DNA of 64,000 nt from Candidatus Nanopelagicales bacterium (GTDB lineage: Bacteria; Actinomycetota; Actinomycetes; S36-B12). Positions 1 to 10,792 of the stretch are shown piece by piece. How positions within the stretch are numbered: position 1 is the first letter of the stretch; each line of letters starts with the position of its first letter. A program made the position numbers and the translations under genes. The notes under the pieces were generated by a model that was not told the origin of the DNA, made no database searches, and saw only the letters and a program-made list of their open reading frames with translations. The stretch covers positions 162,750 to 226,749 of the forward strand of contig JAURFD010000001.1 of NCBI GenBank assembly GCA_030827125.1, read 5' to 3'.

Positions 1-224
1 TGTCGCCCGAGGCCACCGACGGCGGCCCGATCGGACTGGTGCGCGACGGGGATCGCATCCGGATCGATATCGGCACCCGCACCCTGGATCTGCTGGTGGA
101 CGAGGAGGAGTTGGCGCGTCGTCGGGCCGAGTTCACCCCCTTGCCGCCGCGCTATGACCGGGGCGTCCTCGCAAAATACGCTCGTCTCGTGGGATCGGCG
201 AGCCGCGGAGCGGTCTGCGACTAG
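1..224 (+). CDS. ilvD: dihydroxy-acid dehydratase, C-terminal fragment
   Basis: This is the 3' end of a gene that begins before the window; the reading frame starts at base 3 and stops at 222-224. The 73 visible residues match the C-terminal swivel segment of Ilv[12 protein letters not shown], the [12 protein letters not shown] stretch, ELARRRAEF and the terminal [13 protein letters not shown]. IlvD dehydrates dihydroxy-isovalerate and dihydroxy-methylvalerate in the last common step before the transaminase in valine, leucine and isoleucine synthesis. The Fe-S cluster cysteines lie outside the window. It stands just upstream of ilvB, separated by a large hairpin and an attenuator. Confidence 0.9.
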   Translation, partial: SPEATDGGPIGLVRDGDRIRIDIGTRTLDLLVDEEELARRRAEFTPLPPRYDRGVLAKYARLVGSASRGAVCD

Positions 225-272
225 GCCCACTCGCCCGGCTCTGCGGGCCGATCTGCGACCGAGATCCACTCG

Positions 273-322
273 GTACGCGATAGCAAGGGTTAGCGGCCGC
301 CGTAACCCTGGCTATCGCGTAC
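273..322. repeat. large inverted repeat downstream of ilvD
   Basis: Bases 273-284 are the exact reverse complement of 311-322. The pairing continues inwards (287-292 with 303-308), giving a stem of about 20 bp with one mismatch around a GC-rich loop. It starts about 50 bases after the ilvD stop. There is no T-run, so it is not a canonical intrinsic terminator; it could act as an mRNA-stabilising or Rho-assisted stop, or be a mobile palindromic unit. Confidence 0.75.
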
Positions 323-400
323 GAACCGCTGAATTCTCTCGGGGGCCGGCTACGGGAGCCCGGACATACCCCGGGGGTAGCGCGGTCGGCCGGGACCGTC

Positions 401-413
401 TAGCCTTATCCCC
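401..413 (+). promoter_or_regulatory. -10 element of the ilvB leader promoter
   Basis: TAGCCT at 401-406 matches the actinobacterial TANNNT -10 pattern and lies 7 nt before the leader peptide ATG at 414. Transcription would therefore start at or next to the A of the ATG, giving a leaderless mRNA. No good -35 element is visible. The position is inferred from spacing only. Confidence 0.5.
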
Positions 414-452
414 ATGCAGCAGATTCTCGTAGTAGGCAGGCGCGCGGGCTAA
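414..452 (+). CDS. ilvB leader peptide (attenuator peptide)
   Basis: This 12-codon ORF encodes MQQILVVGRRAG and then TAA. Four consecutive codons specify Ile, Leu, Val and Val, the end products of the pathway encoded downstream. The ORF has no Shine-Dalgarno and begins at the predicted transcription start. Its 3' end (440-448) is part of an RNA stem, as expected for a ribosome-sensing attenuator. Leader peptides of this type are established upstream of ilvB in Actinobacteria such as Corynebacterium. The peptide probably has no function of its own. Confidence 0.75.
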   Translation: MQQILVVGRRAG

Positions 453-512
453 CCCCGGCATCTGTCGCTACGGCGACCCGCGCGCACCCTCCGAGCCTTC
501 AGGGCCGGGGGG
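440..512 (+). promoter_or_regulatory. ilvB attenuator (mutually exclusive RNA stems)
   Basis: Three pairings can be drawn. Bases 440-448 pair with 477-485 over 9 GC pairs and enclose a small GTCGC/GCGAC hairpin. Bases 453-459 can pair with 504-510 over 7 bp as the antiterminator. Bases 486-492 pair with 507-513 as the terminator. A ribosome stalled at the Ile/Leu/Val codons (423-434) would cover 440-448 and leave 453-459 free to form the antiterminator. A ribosome that reaches the stop codon would cover 453-459 and let the terminator fold. The model is inferred from base pairing. Confidence 0.7.
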
Positions 513-521
513 TTTCGTGTT
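486..521 (+). terminator. intrinsic terminator in the ilvB leader
   Basis: The stem pairs ACCCTCC (486-492) with GGGGGGT (507-513), including one G-U pair. An inner GCC/GGC stem closes a TTCAG loop, and a T-rich tail (TTTCGTGTT) follows. It lies about 60 nt before the ilvB start, the usual place for an attenuation terminator. Confidence 0.7.
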
Positions 522-576
522 GAAGGGGCCCATACGAGACCATGGTCCCCGCGAATGAAGTGGAGTGAGGCAGCAG

Positions 577-2328
577 ATGAGCACAAGCCCCGAGCAGATC
601 ACGGGCGCCCAGAGCCTGATCCGGTCGCTGGAGTACGCCAATGCGGACGTGGTCTTCGGCATCCCCGGCGGAGCGATCCTGCCGGCATATGACCCGCTCA
701 TGGACTCCACCAAGGTCCGCCACATCCTCGTCCGCCATGAGCAGGCGGCCGGCCACGCTGCCGAGGGCTATGCGGCGGCGACTGGACGGGTCGGCGTCTG
801 CATGGCCACCTCGGGCCCGGGCGCGACCAATCTGGTCACTCCGATCGCCGACGCCCACATGGACTCCGTGCCCATGGTGGCGATCACCGGCCAGGTGCCC
901 TCATCGGCCATCGGGACCGATGCCTTCCAAGAGGCGGACATTCGGGGCATCACGATGCCCATCACGAAGCACAACTACCTCGTGACCAACCCGGATGACA
1001 TCCCCCGTGCGGTCGCCGAGGCCTTCCACGTCGCCGCCACCGGTCGACCCGGTCCGGTGCTCGTCGATGTCTCCAAGGACGCCCTCCAGGCGATGACGAC
1101 GTTCGACTGGCCGACCGACGTGGCGCTGCCGGGCTATCACCCGGTGACGAAGCCGCACAATAAGCAGATTCGCGAGGCAGCCCGGCTCATCAGCGAGGCC
1201 AAGCGGCCGGTTCTCTACGTCGGTGGCGGAGTCATCCGGGCCAACGCCTCTGGCGAACTCATGGAACTCGCGTCGCTGACGGGGATCCCGGTCGTCACGA
1301 CCTTGATGGCGCGCGGCGTCTTCCCGGACAGCCACCCGCAGAACCTCGGCATGCCGGGCATGCACGGGACTGTCTCCGCGGTCGGAGCCCTGCAGAAGTC
1401 AGACCTGATCATCGCGATCGGCGCACGCTTCGACGATCGCGTGACGGGCAAGCTCTCAAGTTTTGCCCCCGGCGCCACGGTCGTTCATGCCGATATCGAT
1501 CCAGCGGAGATCTCCAAGAACCGCACGGCCGACGTGCCGATTGTCGGAGATGCCGCCGAGGTGATGCGCGAACTCGTCGCCGCGGTGCGCGAGGAGCAGA
1601 ATGCTGGCCGCGTGGGTGACTACGCAGCATGGTGGGTGACCATCGATCGCTGGCGCGACACCTATCCGCTGGGCTACGACGCTCCTGCCGACGGCACGCT
1701 GTCCCCGCAGTACGTCATCGAGCGACTCGGGGTCCTCAACGGCCCCGATGCCATCTACGCGGCGGGTGTGGGCCAGCACCAGATGTGGGGTGCGCAGTTC
1801 ATCTCCTATGAGAATCCGCGGACGTGGCTCAACTCCGGTGGACTCGGCACCATGGGGTACGCCGTACCGGCCGCCATGGGGGCCAAGGTGGGTCGTCCAG
1901 ACGCCGCGGTGTGGGCGATCGACGGGGACGGCTGCTTCCAGATGACCAATCAGGAACTTGTCACGTGCGCGATCAACGACATCCCGATCAAGGTGGCGCT
2001 CATCAACAACTCCAGCCTTGGCATGGTGCGCCAGTGGCAGACCCTGTTCTATAACCAGCGCTACTCGGAGACGGACCTGCATAGCCACCGGATCCCGGAC
2101 TTCGTGAAATTGGCGGATGCCTACGGCTGCCACGGCTTGCGGTGTGAGAGTCCCGAAGAGGTCGACGCCACGATCGAGAAAGCGATGTCGATGAATGACG
2201 CCCCCGTCGTCATCGACTTCGTTGTGCACCGCGATGCGATGGTCTGGCCGATGGTCGCCGCCGGCACCAGCAATGACGACATCATGGTCGCGCGTGAAAT
2301 GGCGCCGACCTGGGACTCGGAGGAGTGA
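577..2328 (+). CDS. ilvB: acetolactate synthase large (catalytic) subunit
   Basis: This is the thiamine-diphosphate enzyme that condenses pyruvate with pyruvate or 2-ketobutyrate, the first common step of valine/leucine and isoleucine synthesis. The 583 residues show the N-terminal ThDP-binding domain ([27 protein letters not shown] with the catalytic Glu), the central FAD-type domain, and the C-terminal domain with the ThDP motif DGDG near 449-452 followed by NN. ATG 577 is preferred over the in-frame GTG at 565 because GTGAGG at 565-570 serves as its ribosome site. Its stop overlaps the region of the ilvN start, so the two subunits are co-translated. It is probably controlled by the leader attenuator at 414-521. 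Confidence 0.96.
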   Translation: MSTSPEQITGAQSLIRSLEYANADVVFGIPGGAILPAYDPLMDSTKVRHILVRHEQAAGHAAEGYAAATGRVGVCMATSGPGATNLVTPIADAHMDSVPMVAITGQVPSSAIGTDAFQEADIRGITMPITKHNYLVTNPDDIPRAVAEAFHVAATGRPGPVLVDVSKDALQAMTTFDWPTDVALPGYHPVTKPHNKQIREAARLISEAKRPVLYVGGGVIRANASGELMELASLTGIPVVTTLMARGVFPDSHPQNLGMPGMHGTVSAVGALQKSDLIIAIGARFDDRVTGKLSSFAPGATVVHADIDPAEISKNRTADVPIVGDAAEVMRELVAAVREEQNAGRVGDYAAWWVTIDRWRDTYPLGYDAPADGTLSPQYVIERLGVLNGPDAIYAAGVGQHQMWGAQFISYENPRTWLNSGGLGTMGYAVPAAMGAKVGRPDAAVWAIDGDGCFQMTNQELVTCAINDIPIKVALINNSSLGMVRQWQTLFYNQRYSETDLHSHRIPDFVKLADAYGCHGLRCESPEEVDATIEKAMSMNDAPVVIDFVVHRDAMVWPMVAAGTSNDDIMVAREMAPTWDSEE

Positions 2329-2330
2329 CC

Positions 2331-3930
<1,600 letters not shown>

Positions 3931-3953
3931 GGCTGCGCGAAGAGGCTGACCAG

Positions 3954-4613
3954 ATGCGTACGCCACCGTCGTCCATCTACACCAAACCGAGCGACATCAG
4001 TCCGGATACGCTCGCCAATCTCGGTCCGCTGCGTGCGCTCGCAGGAGTCTGGCAAGGAACGCTCGGAGCCGATGACCACCCCAACCGGTCCGGTGGCAAG
4101 GATGACGTCTACGTAGAGCACTACGAGGCGCAGCCGATCGACCCCCAGACGAATGGACCGCAGTTGTTCTACGGGCTGCGCTACCACACGCACATCACCA
4201 AGCCTGGCCAGGTGGCGACGTTCCACGACCAGGTGGGGTACTGGCTCTGGGAGCCGGCCACCGGCACGGTGATGCTCACCGTGGGAATTCCGCGGGGAGA
4301 GGTGCTCCTCGCGGGTGGCCAGTGCGATGCCGACGCCAAGAACTTCACCGTGAAGGCGGCACTGGGCGCCCCCGACTACGGCATCTGCTCCAACCCCTTC
4401 CTGACGGCTCACTTCAACACGACCGCCTTCTCCATGGCGATCACCGCCCATCCCGACGGCACCTGGTCCTACGTCGAGGACACGACCATGACCATCACGG
4501 GTCGGACGGAGCCGTTCCAGCACACCGATGGCAACACCCTTCACCGCATCGCGCCTCCCACACCGAATCCCATGGCCCAGGCCGCGCCGGCGCCGTCCAC
4601 GACCAACCCCTGA
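3954..4613 (+). CDS. nitrobindin-like heme-binding beta-barrel protein (DUF1794 / THAP4 C-terminal type)
   Basis: The 219-residue cytoplasmic protein has the nitrobindin signature: LAGVWQGTLGAD (GxWxGxG-like) near residue 30, then alternating strands (YHTHITKPGQVATFHDQVGYWLWEP), and a C-terminal FQHTDGNTLHRI stretch that in this family supplies the heme-proximal histidine. Nitrobindins bind ferric heme and can react with NO or peroxynitrite; whether this one binds heme is inferred from family membership. An N-terminal extension of about 25 residues and a Pro/Ala-rich tail are not part of the barrel. It follows ilvC by 23 bases but is unrelated in function. Confidence 0.75.
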   Translation: MRTPPSSIYTKPSDISPDTLANLGPLRALAGVWQGTLGADDHPNRSGGKDDVYVEHYEAQPIDPQTNGPQLFYGLRYHTHITKPGQVATFHDQVGYWLWEPATGTVMLTVGIPRGEVLLAGGQCDADAKNFTVKAALGAPDYGICSNPFLTAHFNTTAFSMAITAHPDGTWSYVEDTTMTITGRTEPFQHTDGNTLHRIAPPTPNPMAQAAPAPSTTNP

Positions 4614-4650
4614 GGATGCGCTCGCGGCACCTCGCGTCGAAGATGTAGTC

Positions 4651-5025
4651 GTGCCCCCGGAGCCCAAGAACTGTGCCCGCTGCGGTCGCGCTATGGAGTG
4701 GCGCAAAGCCTGGGCGCGGAATTGGGATTCGATGCGCTACTGCTCCGACGCGTGCCGCCGGCGCAAACTCACCGCCACGGACAAGGCGCTTGAGGCTTCC
4801 ATCCTCGACCTCATCGATGCCCGTGCCGCGAGCGCGACCATCTGCCCGAGTGAGGCGGCCCGCGCGGTGGATCCCGAGGGATGGCGCGACCTCATGGAGC
4901 CGGCCCGTCAGGCGGCGCGCCGTCTGGTCGCCCGCGACGAGGTCGAGATCACCCAGGGCGGGCACGTCGTCGACCCCAGTACGGCCAAGGGTCCCATCCG
5001 CATCCGCCGAGTACGCCGTGGCTGA
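4651..5025 (+). CDS. DUF2256 and DUF3253 domain protein (small Zn-ribbon plus winged-helix-like)
   Basis: The 124-residue protein joins two small domains. Residues about 6-35 contain CARCGR-MEWRKAWARNW and SDACRRR, the cysteine-rich DUF2256 zinc-ribbon pattern. Residues about 40-120 (ILDLIDARAASATICPSEAAR, ARRLVARDEVEITQGG, GPIRIRR) match DUF3253, which looks like a winged helix. In other genomes DUF2256 genes often neighbour photolyase/cryptochrome genes, and here the next gene is photolyase-like with an 8-base overlap. GTG 4651 is the first start immediately before the conserved sequence; the ribosome site is weak. Molecular function is unknown. Confidence 0.7.
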   Translation: MPPEPKNCARCGRAMEWRKAWARNWDSMRYCSDACRRRKLTATDKALEASILDLIDARAASATICPSEAARAVDPEGWRDLMEPARQAARRLVARDEVEITQGGHVVDPSTAKGPIRIRRVRRG

Positions 5026-6226
5026 GATCCCCACCCCCGAGGTCGGGATCGAACGCGAGTGGGTCGCGGCCCACCTCGCCGACCTGCTGCGACCGGGCGA
5101 CGACGTGACGGCCAGCACCTCACATCGCGGGGGCCAAACGGCGGCGGACACCGCGCTTGCGGCCTACGACGTCCGCGGCTATGCCGCCCGCCGCAACGAG
5201 GTGTGGCCCACTTCGCGGCGCGGCGCCTCGGCCCTGTCGCCGTACATCCGACACGGCCTGCTCACGTTGCCGCGCGTGTGGGATCACGTTGGCGGGGGAC
5301 CGGCTCGCGATGTCTCGACCTTCCGAGACGAGTTGCTCTGGCAGGAGTACGCGCGGCACCTCTATGCGCGGCTGGGCGAAACGACCAGGCGCAGCCTGCG
5401 CTTCGCCGTCGAGGAACGGGGATCGGCGTATCAGTGGCCGACCGAGATGGCCTGTGTCGACCTCGCGGCCACTGAGCTCCACCGAGATGGCTGGCTACCC
5501 AACCAAATGCGCATGTGGTTGGCGAGCCAGTGGACCGTTCGTGATGGCAGCGGTTGGCGCGACGGTGAGGATGAGTTCTTCCGCCACCTGCTCGATGGTT
5601 CCCGTGCGGCCAACCGCGTGGGCTGGCAGTGGACGGTCGGCGCGCTCACCGGCAAGCCCTACGGCTTCAGCCGGTGGCAGGTGGGCAAACGGGCGCCAGG
5701 ACTGTGCGATCGCTGCGCCTTGCGTGCTGCCTGCCCGATCGAGGAGTGGCCACCGGAGAATCCACCCGAGCCGCGCGCATACGTCGACCCGCAGATGCGG
5801 CGGGCCGCAGACGGGCCGACGTCGGTCCCCCCACTAGCGGCGACCGCCCCCGAGGCCGTCTGGATCACCGCCGAGTCCCTCGGTGACGACGATCCAGCGC
5901 TTGCCGCCTATCCAGACCTGCCGGTGCACTTCGTCTGGGATCGTCCCCTGCTTCAGCGATTGCGTCTGGCTTCCATCCGCCTGGTCTTCCTCGCTGAGAC
6001 CCTTGCGGATCTAGCGCAGCGGCGCACTCTTCATGTCCACCTCGGGGACCCTCGCGAGGAACTTGTGGGAGTGCCCCTCGCGGCCACGGTCGCCCCCGTC
6101 CCGGGCTGGGACCAGCGCGCTTCGGCGCTCACCATCGCCTCAGTTCAGAACTGGCCGTGGCTCGTCCCTCCGCACGACGGACCTGTGACCTCGTTCACCG
6201 CTTGGCGACGCCGCGCGAGGGTGTGA
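5018..6226 (+). CDS. photolyase/cryptochrome-like FAD-binding protein with permuted domain order
   Basis: The 402-residue protein starts with the photolyase FAD-binding helical domain. The linker-like GGQTAADTALAAY is followed by SALSPYIRHGLLTLPRVW, FRDELLWQEYARHLY, a QMRMWLASQW segment, LLDGSRAANRVGWQWTVG and a PYGFSRWQVG stretch, all in family order (residues about 36-215). A Cys motif (CDRC, then C after six residues) follows. Residues about 280-400 then resemble the alpha/beta domain that normally stands at the N-terminus: VWITAESLGDDDPALAAY, VHFVWDRPLL, LASIRLVFLAETLADL, LHVHLGDPREELV and a final GPVTSFTAWRR. The domain order is therefore reversed relative to standard photolyases. DNA repair is possible but unproven. 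GTG 5018 overlaps the upstream stop. Confidence 0.65.
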   Translation: MAEIPTPEVGIEREWVAAHLADLLRPGDDVTASTSHRGGQTAADTALAAYDVRGYAARRNEVWPTSRRGASALSPYIRHGLLTLPRVWDHVGGGPARDVSTFRDELLWQEYARHLYARLGETTRRSLRFAVEERGSAYQWPTEMACVDLAATELHRDGWLPNQMRMWLASQWTVRDGSGWRDGEDEFFRHLLDGSRAANRVGWQWTVGALTGKPYGFSRWQVGKRAPGLCDRCALRAACPIEEWPPENPPEPRAYVDPQMRRAADGPTSVPPLAATAPEAVWITAESLGDDDPALAAYPDLPVHFVWDRPLLQRLRLASIRLVFLAETLADLAQRRTLHVHLGDPREELVGVPLAATVAPVPGWDQRASALTIASVQNWPWLVPPHDGPVTSFTAWRRRARV

Positions 6227-6237
6227 GGGCCGCTGAC

Positions 6238-6243
6238 TAGACT
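6238..6243 (+). promoter_or_regulatory. -10 element of the serA promoter
   Basis: TAGACT fits TANNNT and would place the transcription start near 6250, about 60 nt before the serA GTG. No clear -35 element is visible. Confidence 0.4.
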
Positions 6244-6312
6244 CCACCATGCTGATGCCTTCCGCTGACGCCGACTGTGAAGGTCGCCCTTCCGCACAAA
6301 CGAGGTACCCCC

Positions 6313-7902
6313 GTGAGCAAGCCCGTCGTCCTCATCGCTGAGGAACTCTCACCGGCCACCGTGGAGGCTCTCGGCCCCGACTTTGAGATCCGCAGTTGCG
6401 ACGGCGCTGACCGAGGTCAACTCCTTGAGGCGATCGCCGACGCCGACGCGATCCTCGTGCGATCGGCCACCAAGGTGGATGCCGAGGCGATCGCTGCGGC
6501 CAAGAAGCTCCGCGTGGTTGCCCGTGCGGGCGTGGGCCTCGACAACGTTGATGTGAAGGCGGCGACCCAGGCCGGCGTCATGGTGGTCAACGCACCCACG
6601 TCGAACATCGTCAGTGCCGCCGAACTTGCGGTGGCGCTGCTGCTCTCGGTGGCCCGCAACGTCGTCCCCGCCAACATCGCGCTGAAGAACGGCGAGTGGA
6701 AGCGCTCGAAGTACAACGGTGTGGAGTTGTCGGAGAAGACCGTCGGCATCGTCGGTCTCGGGCGCATCGGTGTCCTCGTCGCGCAGCGACTGTCGGCGTT
6801 CGGCGTCAAGCTCATCGCCTACGACCCCTACGTGCAGCCGGCACGCGCCGCGCAGATCGGCGTACGCATGGTGCCGCTCGAGGAGCTCATGGCCGAGTCA
6901 GACTTCATCACCGTCCATCTGCCCAAGACTCCGGAGACTCAGGGACTCATCGGCGACGAGCAGTTGGCGCTCGCGAAGCCGACGATGTACCTCATCAATG
7001 CCGCGCGGGGTGGGATCGTCGATGAGGACGCGCTCTACCGCGCGATTTCTGAAGGTCGCGTGGCCGGCGCCGGGCTCGATGTGTATGCCAAGGAGCCGTG
7101 CACTGACTCACCGCTCTTCGGGCTCGAATCGGTCGTGGCTACCCCGCACCTCGGGGCGTCAACCGACGAGGCCCAGGAGAAGGCCGGTATCGCGGTTGCT
7201 AAGAGCGTGCGCCTCGCACTCGCCGGGGAGCTCGTCCCCGACGCTGTCAACGTGCAGGGCGGCGTACTCGCCGAAGCCATTCGCCCCTTCGTCCCGCTCG
7301 CGGAGCAACTCGGCGCCATTGCCAGCCCACTCTTCGATGGAGCCCTACAGCGCGTCGACGTTGAGGTGCGCGGTGAGGTGGCCGACCTTGACGTGCGCGT
7401 GCTTGAACTGGCCGCCCTCAAGGGTGTCCTCCAGGGATTGGTCCACGATCCGGTCTCCTATGTCAATGCTCCGGTGCTCGCACAGCAACGTGGCGTCGAG
7501 GTCGCCCTCATCACCGATCGCGAGAGCGAGGACCACCGCACCCTCGTTCGCGTGCGCCTCACCGGCAGTGACGGTGAAACGGTGAGCGTCGCCGGGACCG
7601 TGACCGGCCCCCGCGATGCCGAGAAGCTGGTCGAGATCGATGCCTACGACATCGACGTCCCGCTGAGCGAACACATGGTCTTCTTCCGCTACCACGATCG
7701 TCCCGGCATCGTCGGATCCGTGGGCCGCATCCTCGGTGACCACGCGATCAACATCGGCGGCATGCAGGTGAGCCGCGAGGAGTCTGGCGATCACGCGATG
7801 ATCGTGCTCACGGTTGACAGCGACGTGCCGGCCGAGGTGCTCGAGCAGATCGTGACGGAGATCGGCGCCCACACCGGCCGCGCGGTCGACCTCATCGTCT
7901 AA
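6313..7902 (+). CDS. serA: D-3-phosphoglycerate dehydrogenase
   Basis: This enzyme makes 3-phosphohydroxypyruvate with NAD+, the first committed step of serine synthesis. At 529 residues it matches the long actinobacterial SerA. The substrate-binding part includes RSATKVDAEAI and VARAGVGLDNVD; the nucleotide-binding loop GIVGLGRIG lies near residue 145, and the catalytic-His segment ATPHLGAST near 275. The intervening ASB-type domain comes next, and a C-terminal ACT domain (FFRYHDRPGIVGSVG) starts near 455 and usually senses serine. GTG 6313 is preferred because it gives the conserved SKPVVLIAEELS start. Confidence 0.95.
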   Translation: MSKPVVLIAEELSPATVEALGPDFEIRSCDGADRGQLLEAIADADAILVRSATKVDAEAIAAAKKLRVVARAGVGLDNVDVKAATQAGVMVVNAPTSNIVSAAELAVALLLSVARNVVPANIALKNGEWKRSKYNGVELSEKTVGIVGLGRIGVLVAQRLSAFGVKLIAYDPYVQPARAAQIGVRMVPLEELMAESDFITVHLPKTPETQGLIGDEQLALAKPTMYLINAARGGIVDEDALYRAISEGRVAGAGLDVYAKEPCTDSPLFGLESVVATPHLGASTDEAQEKAGIAVAKSVRLALAGELVPDAVNVQGGVLAEAIRPFVPLAEQLGAIASPLFDGALQRVDVEVRGEVADLDVRVLELAALKGVLQGLVHDPVSYVNAPVLAQQRGVEVALITDRESEDHRTLVRVRLTGSDGETVSVAGTVTGPRDAEKLVEIDAYDIDVPLSEHMVFFRYHDRPGIVGSVGRILGDHAINIGGMQVSREESGDHAMIVLTVDSDVPAEVLEQIVTEIGAHTGRAVDLIV

Positions 7903-7940
7903 TTGCGGTCTCCGCACAGGGATTCCGCGCGAAGACCGCA

Positions 7941-7972
7941 GAAGGGACGAAGCCGAGCGGCTTCGCCCCTTC
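7941..7972. terminator. bidirectional hairpin between serA and leuA
   Basis: A nearly perfect 15-bp stem (7941-7955 with 7958-7972, one mismatch) separates the convergent serA and leuA genes. T-rich tails are poor on both sides. Position and symmetry suggest a shared terminator. Confidence 0.65.
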
Positions 7973-7992
7973 GTGCTCTCTGCTGGTCGCGA

Positions 7993-9834
<1,842 letters not shown>

Positions 9835-9850
<16 letters not shown>

Positions 9851-9879
9851 CGACCAAGGAGGAGTCGCTGCGTGGACAT
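9835..9879 (-). CDS. leuA leader peptide (leucine-sensing)
   Basis: This 14-codon ORF on the minus strand encodes MSTQRLLLGRRDEA and then TAG. Three successive Leu codons (CTC CTC CTT) sit in the middle, and its 3' half forms one arm of the leader stem. It lacks a Shine-Dalgarno and starts 8 nt after a TACCCT -10 element, so it is probably translated leaderless. Leucine leader peptides ahead of leuA are known in Actinobacteria. Confidence 0.7.
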
Positions 9880-9887
9880 CACCGCCG

Positions 9888-9893
9888 AGGGTA
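9888..9893 (-). promoter_or_regulatory. -10 element of the leuA leader promoter
   Basis: Read on the minus strand, TACCCT at 9893-9888 fits TANNNT and lies 8 nt before the leader ATG at 9879. No convincing -35 element is visible. Confidence 0.45.
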
Positions 9894-10063
9894 CCAGCCC
9901 ATCCCCAAGGACTCCTCCTGCGAGTCATCCACAGGCTGGTTGTCGGGGCTCTCAGCGGTGGGGTCGGCGTACCTACGGTCGCGGCGACCAATTCGCACGG
10001 CCATGGCTTCAGGGCTCGTCCACGACGGCCCCGACGCTGCGGCTGACTTCACCGGGAGTTCCC

Positions 10064-10666
10064 ATGTCCGCACCCATCGCACGTTTCCTTCCGGCAGCCG
10101 TGGCCGCCGCCCTCATTGCCCCGATGCTGTGGGCCAGTCCGGCGCAGGCTGCCCGCACGACCGCGCCTGACCTGCCCGATGTACGTCGCACAGTGAGCTT
10201 GTCCGTGAGCGGGGAGTGGAGCGGCGACATCATCTTCGGCCAACTCGTGACCGGTCCATCGCGCGCGATGCGACCGATGCCCGTCGCGCTCGCTCTCACC
10301 CACTCCGGCTGTGATCTGGCTGGATGCCTCACGACGACGATCACGCTCGCCGAGTCAGCGGGCGTGCCCAGTGCGACGCGCATCGCTTCGGGCCTGTCCA
10401 GCGCGGCATTGAAGCCCACTGTTGTCGGGGTCGTCGTCCGCAGATCTGTGGGAGGGCTGGTGCTCGCAGAGCACGACGCCACGCTGACGATCGCGGCGAT
10501 GGCCAAGCGCAGTGGTCCGGTGATTCGGCGTACGACGTTGGAGCAGGGCCCCACCGGCGAGGTCCTCACGGTGGCGCGCATCGCGCCCGTGCGCGCCACC
10601 ATCACGATCGACGACCAGACGTTGAGCGGGACCGGAGAGTTGGTGAGGTCCCAGATCGTCGACTAG
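10064..10666 (+). CDS. secreted protein of unknown function
   Basis: The 200-residue product begins with a clear signal peptide: MSAPIARF, a hydrophobic core (LPAAVAAALIAPMLW) and an ASPAQA|A cleavage-like site near residue 30. The mature part looks beta-rich (VSLSVSGEWSGDIIFGQL, TTTITLAES, VRATITIDDQTLSG) and has two cysteines close together (HSGCDLAGCL), possibly a disulfide. No family is recognised. ATG 10064 is chosen because GGGAG lies just upstream and a signal peptide follows; the frame is open further upstream without a good start. It is divergent from leuA and is followed directly by a long hairpin. Confidence 0.6.
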   Translation: MSAPIARFLPAAVAAALIAPMLWASPAQAARTTAPDLPDVRRTVSLSVSGEWSGDIIFGQLVTGPSRAMRPMPVALALTHSGCDLAGCLTTTITLAESAGVPSATRIASGLSSAALKPTVVGVVVRRSVGGLVLAEHDATLTIAAMAKRSGPVIRRTTLEQGPTGEVLTVARIAPVRATITIDDQTLSGTGELVRSQIVD

Positions 10667-10668
10667 GT

Positions 10669-10747
10669 CCCCCCACTGTCGCCGAGTGTGCGCTCCCGTG
10701 CACGATCTCTGTCCGATCCGTGCACGGGAGCGCACACTCGTGGGGGG
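10669..10747. repeat. dispersed palindromic element, family 1, copy 1
   Basis: Bases 10683-10704 are the exact reverse complement of 10719-10740 (22 bp). C-rich and G-rich outer arms (10669-10676 with 10740-10747) extend the pairing. It begins 3 bases after the stop of the secreted-protein gene. Arms of the type CGCCGAGTGTGC and GCACACTCG recur at 17422-17485 and, more diverged, at 58369-58436. It may also stop transcription before leuB. Confidence 0.75.
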
Positions 10748-10779
10748 TGGCCGAGGCGGGACCGCGCCCGCCGCCCCAC

Positions 10780-10785
10780 TAGCCT
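10780..10785 (+). promoter_or_regulatory. -10 element of a leaderless leuB promoter
   Basis: TAGCCT, identical to the ilvB leader -10, lies 7 nt before the leuB ATG at 10793, and no Shine-Dalgarno is present. Confidence 0.5.
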
Positions 10786-10792
10786 TCGGGCT

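Noticed and set aside
6249..6345. Small ORF starting at the ATG at 6249 after a TAGACT element, possibly a serA leader peptide
   Set aside because: It overlaps the serA start in another frame, has only a single Ser codon cluster and no following terminator, and the spacing to the -10 is only 5 nt. It does not look like an attenuator.
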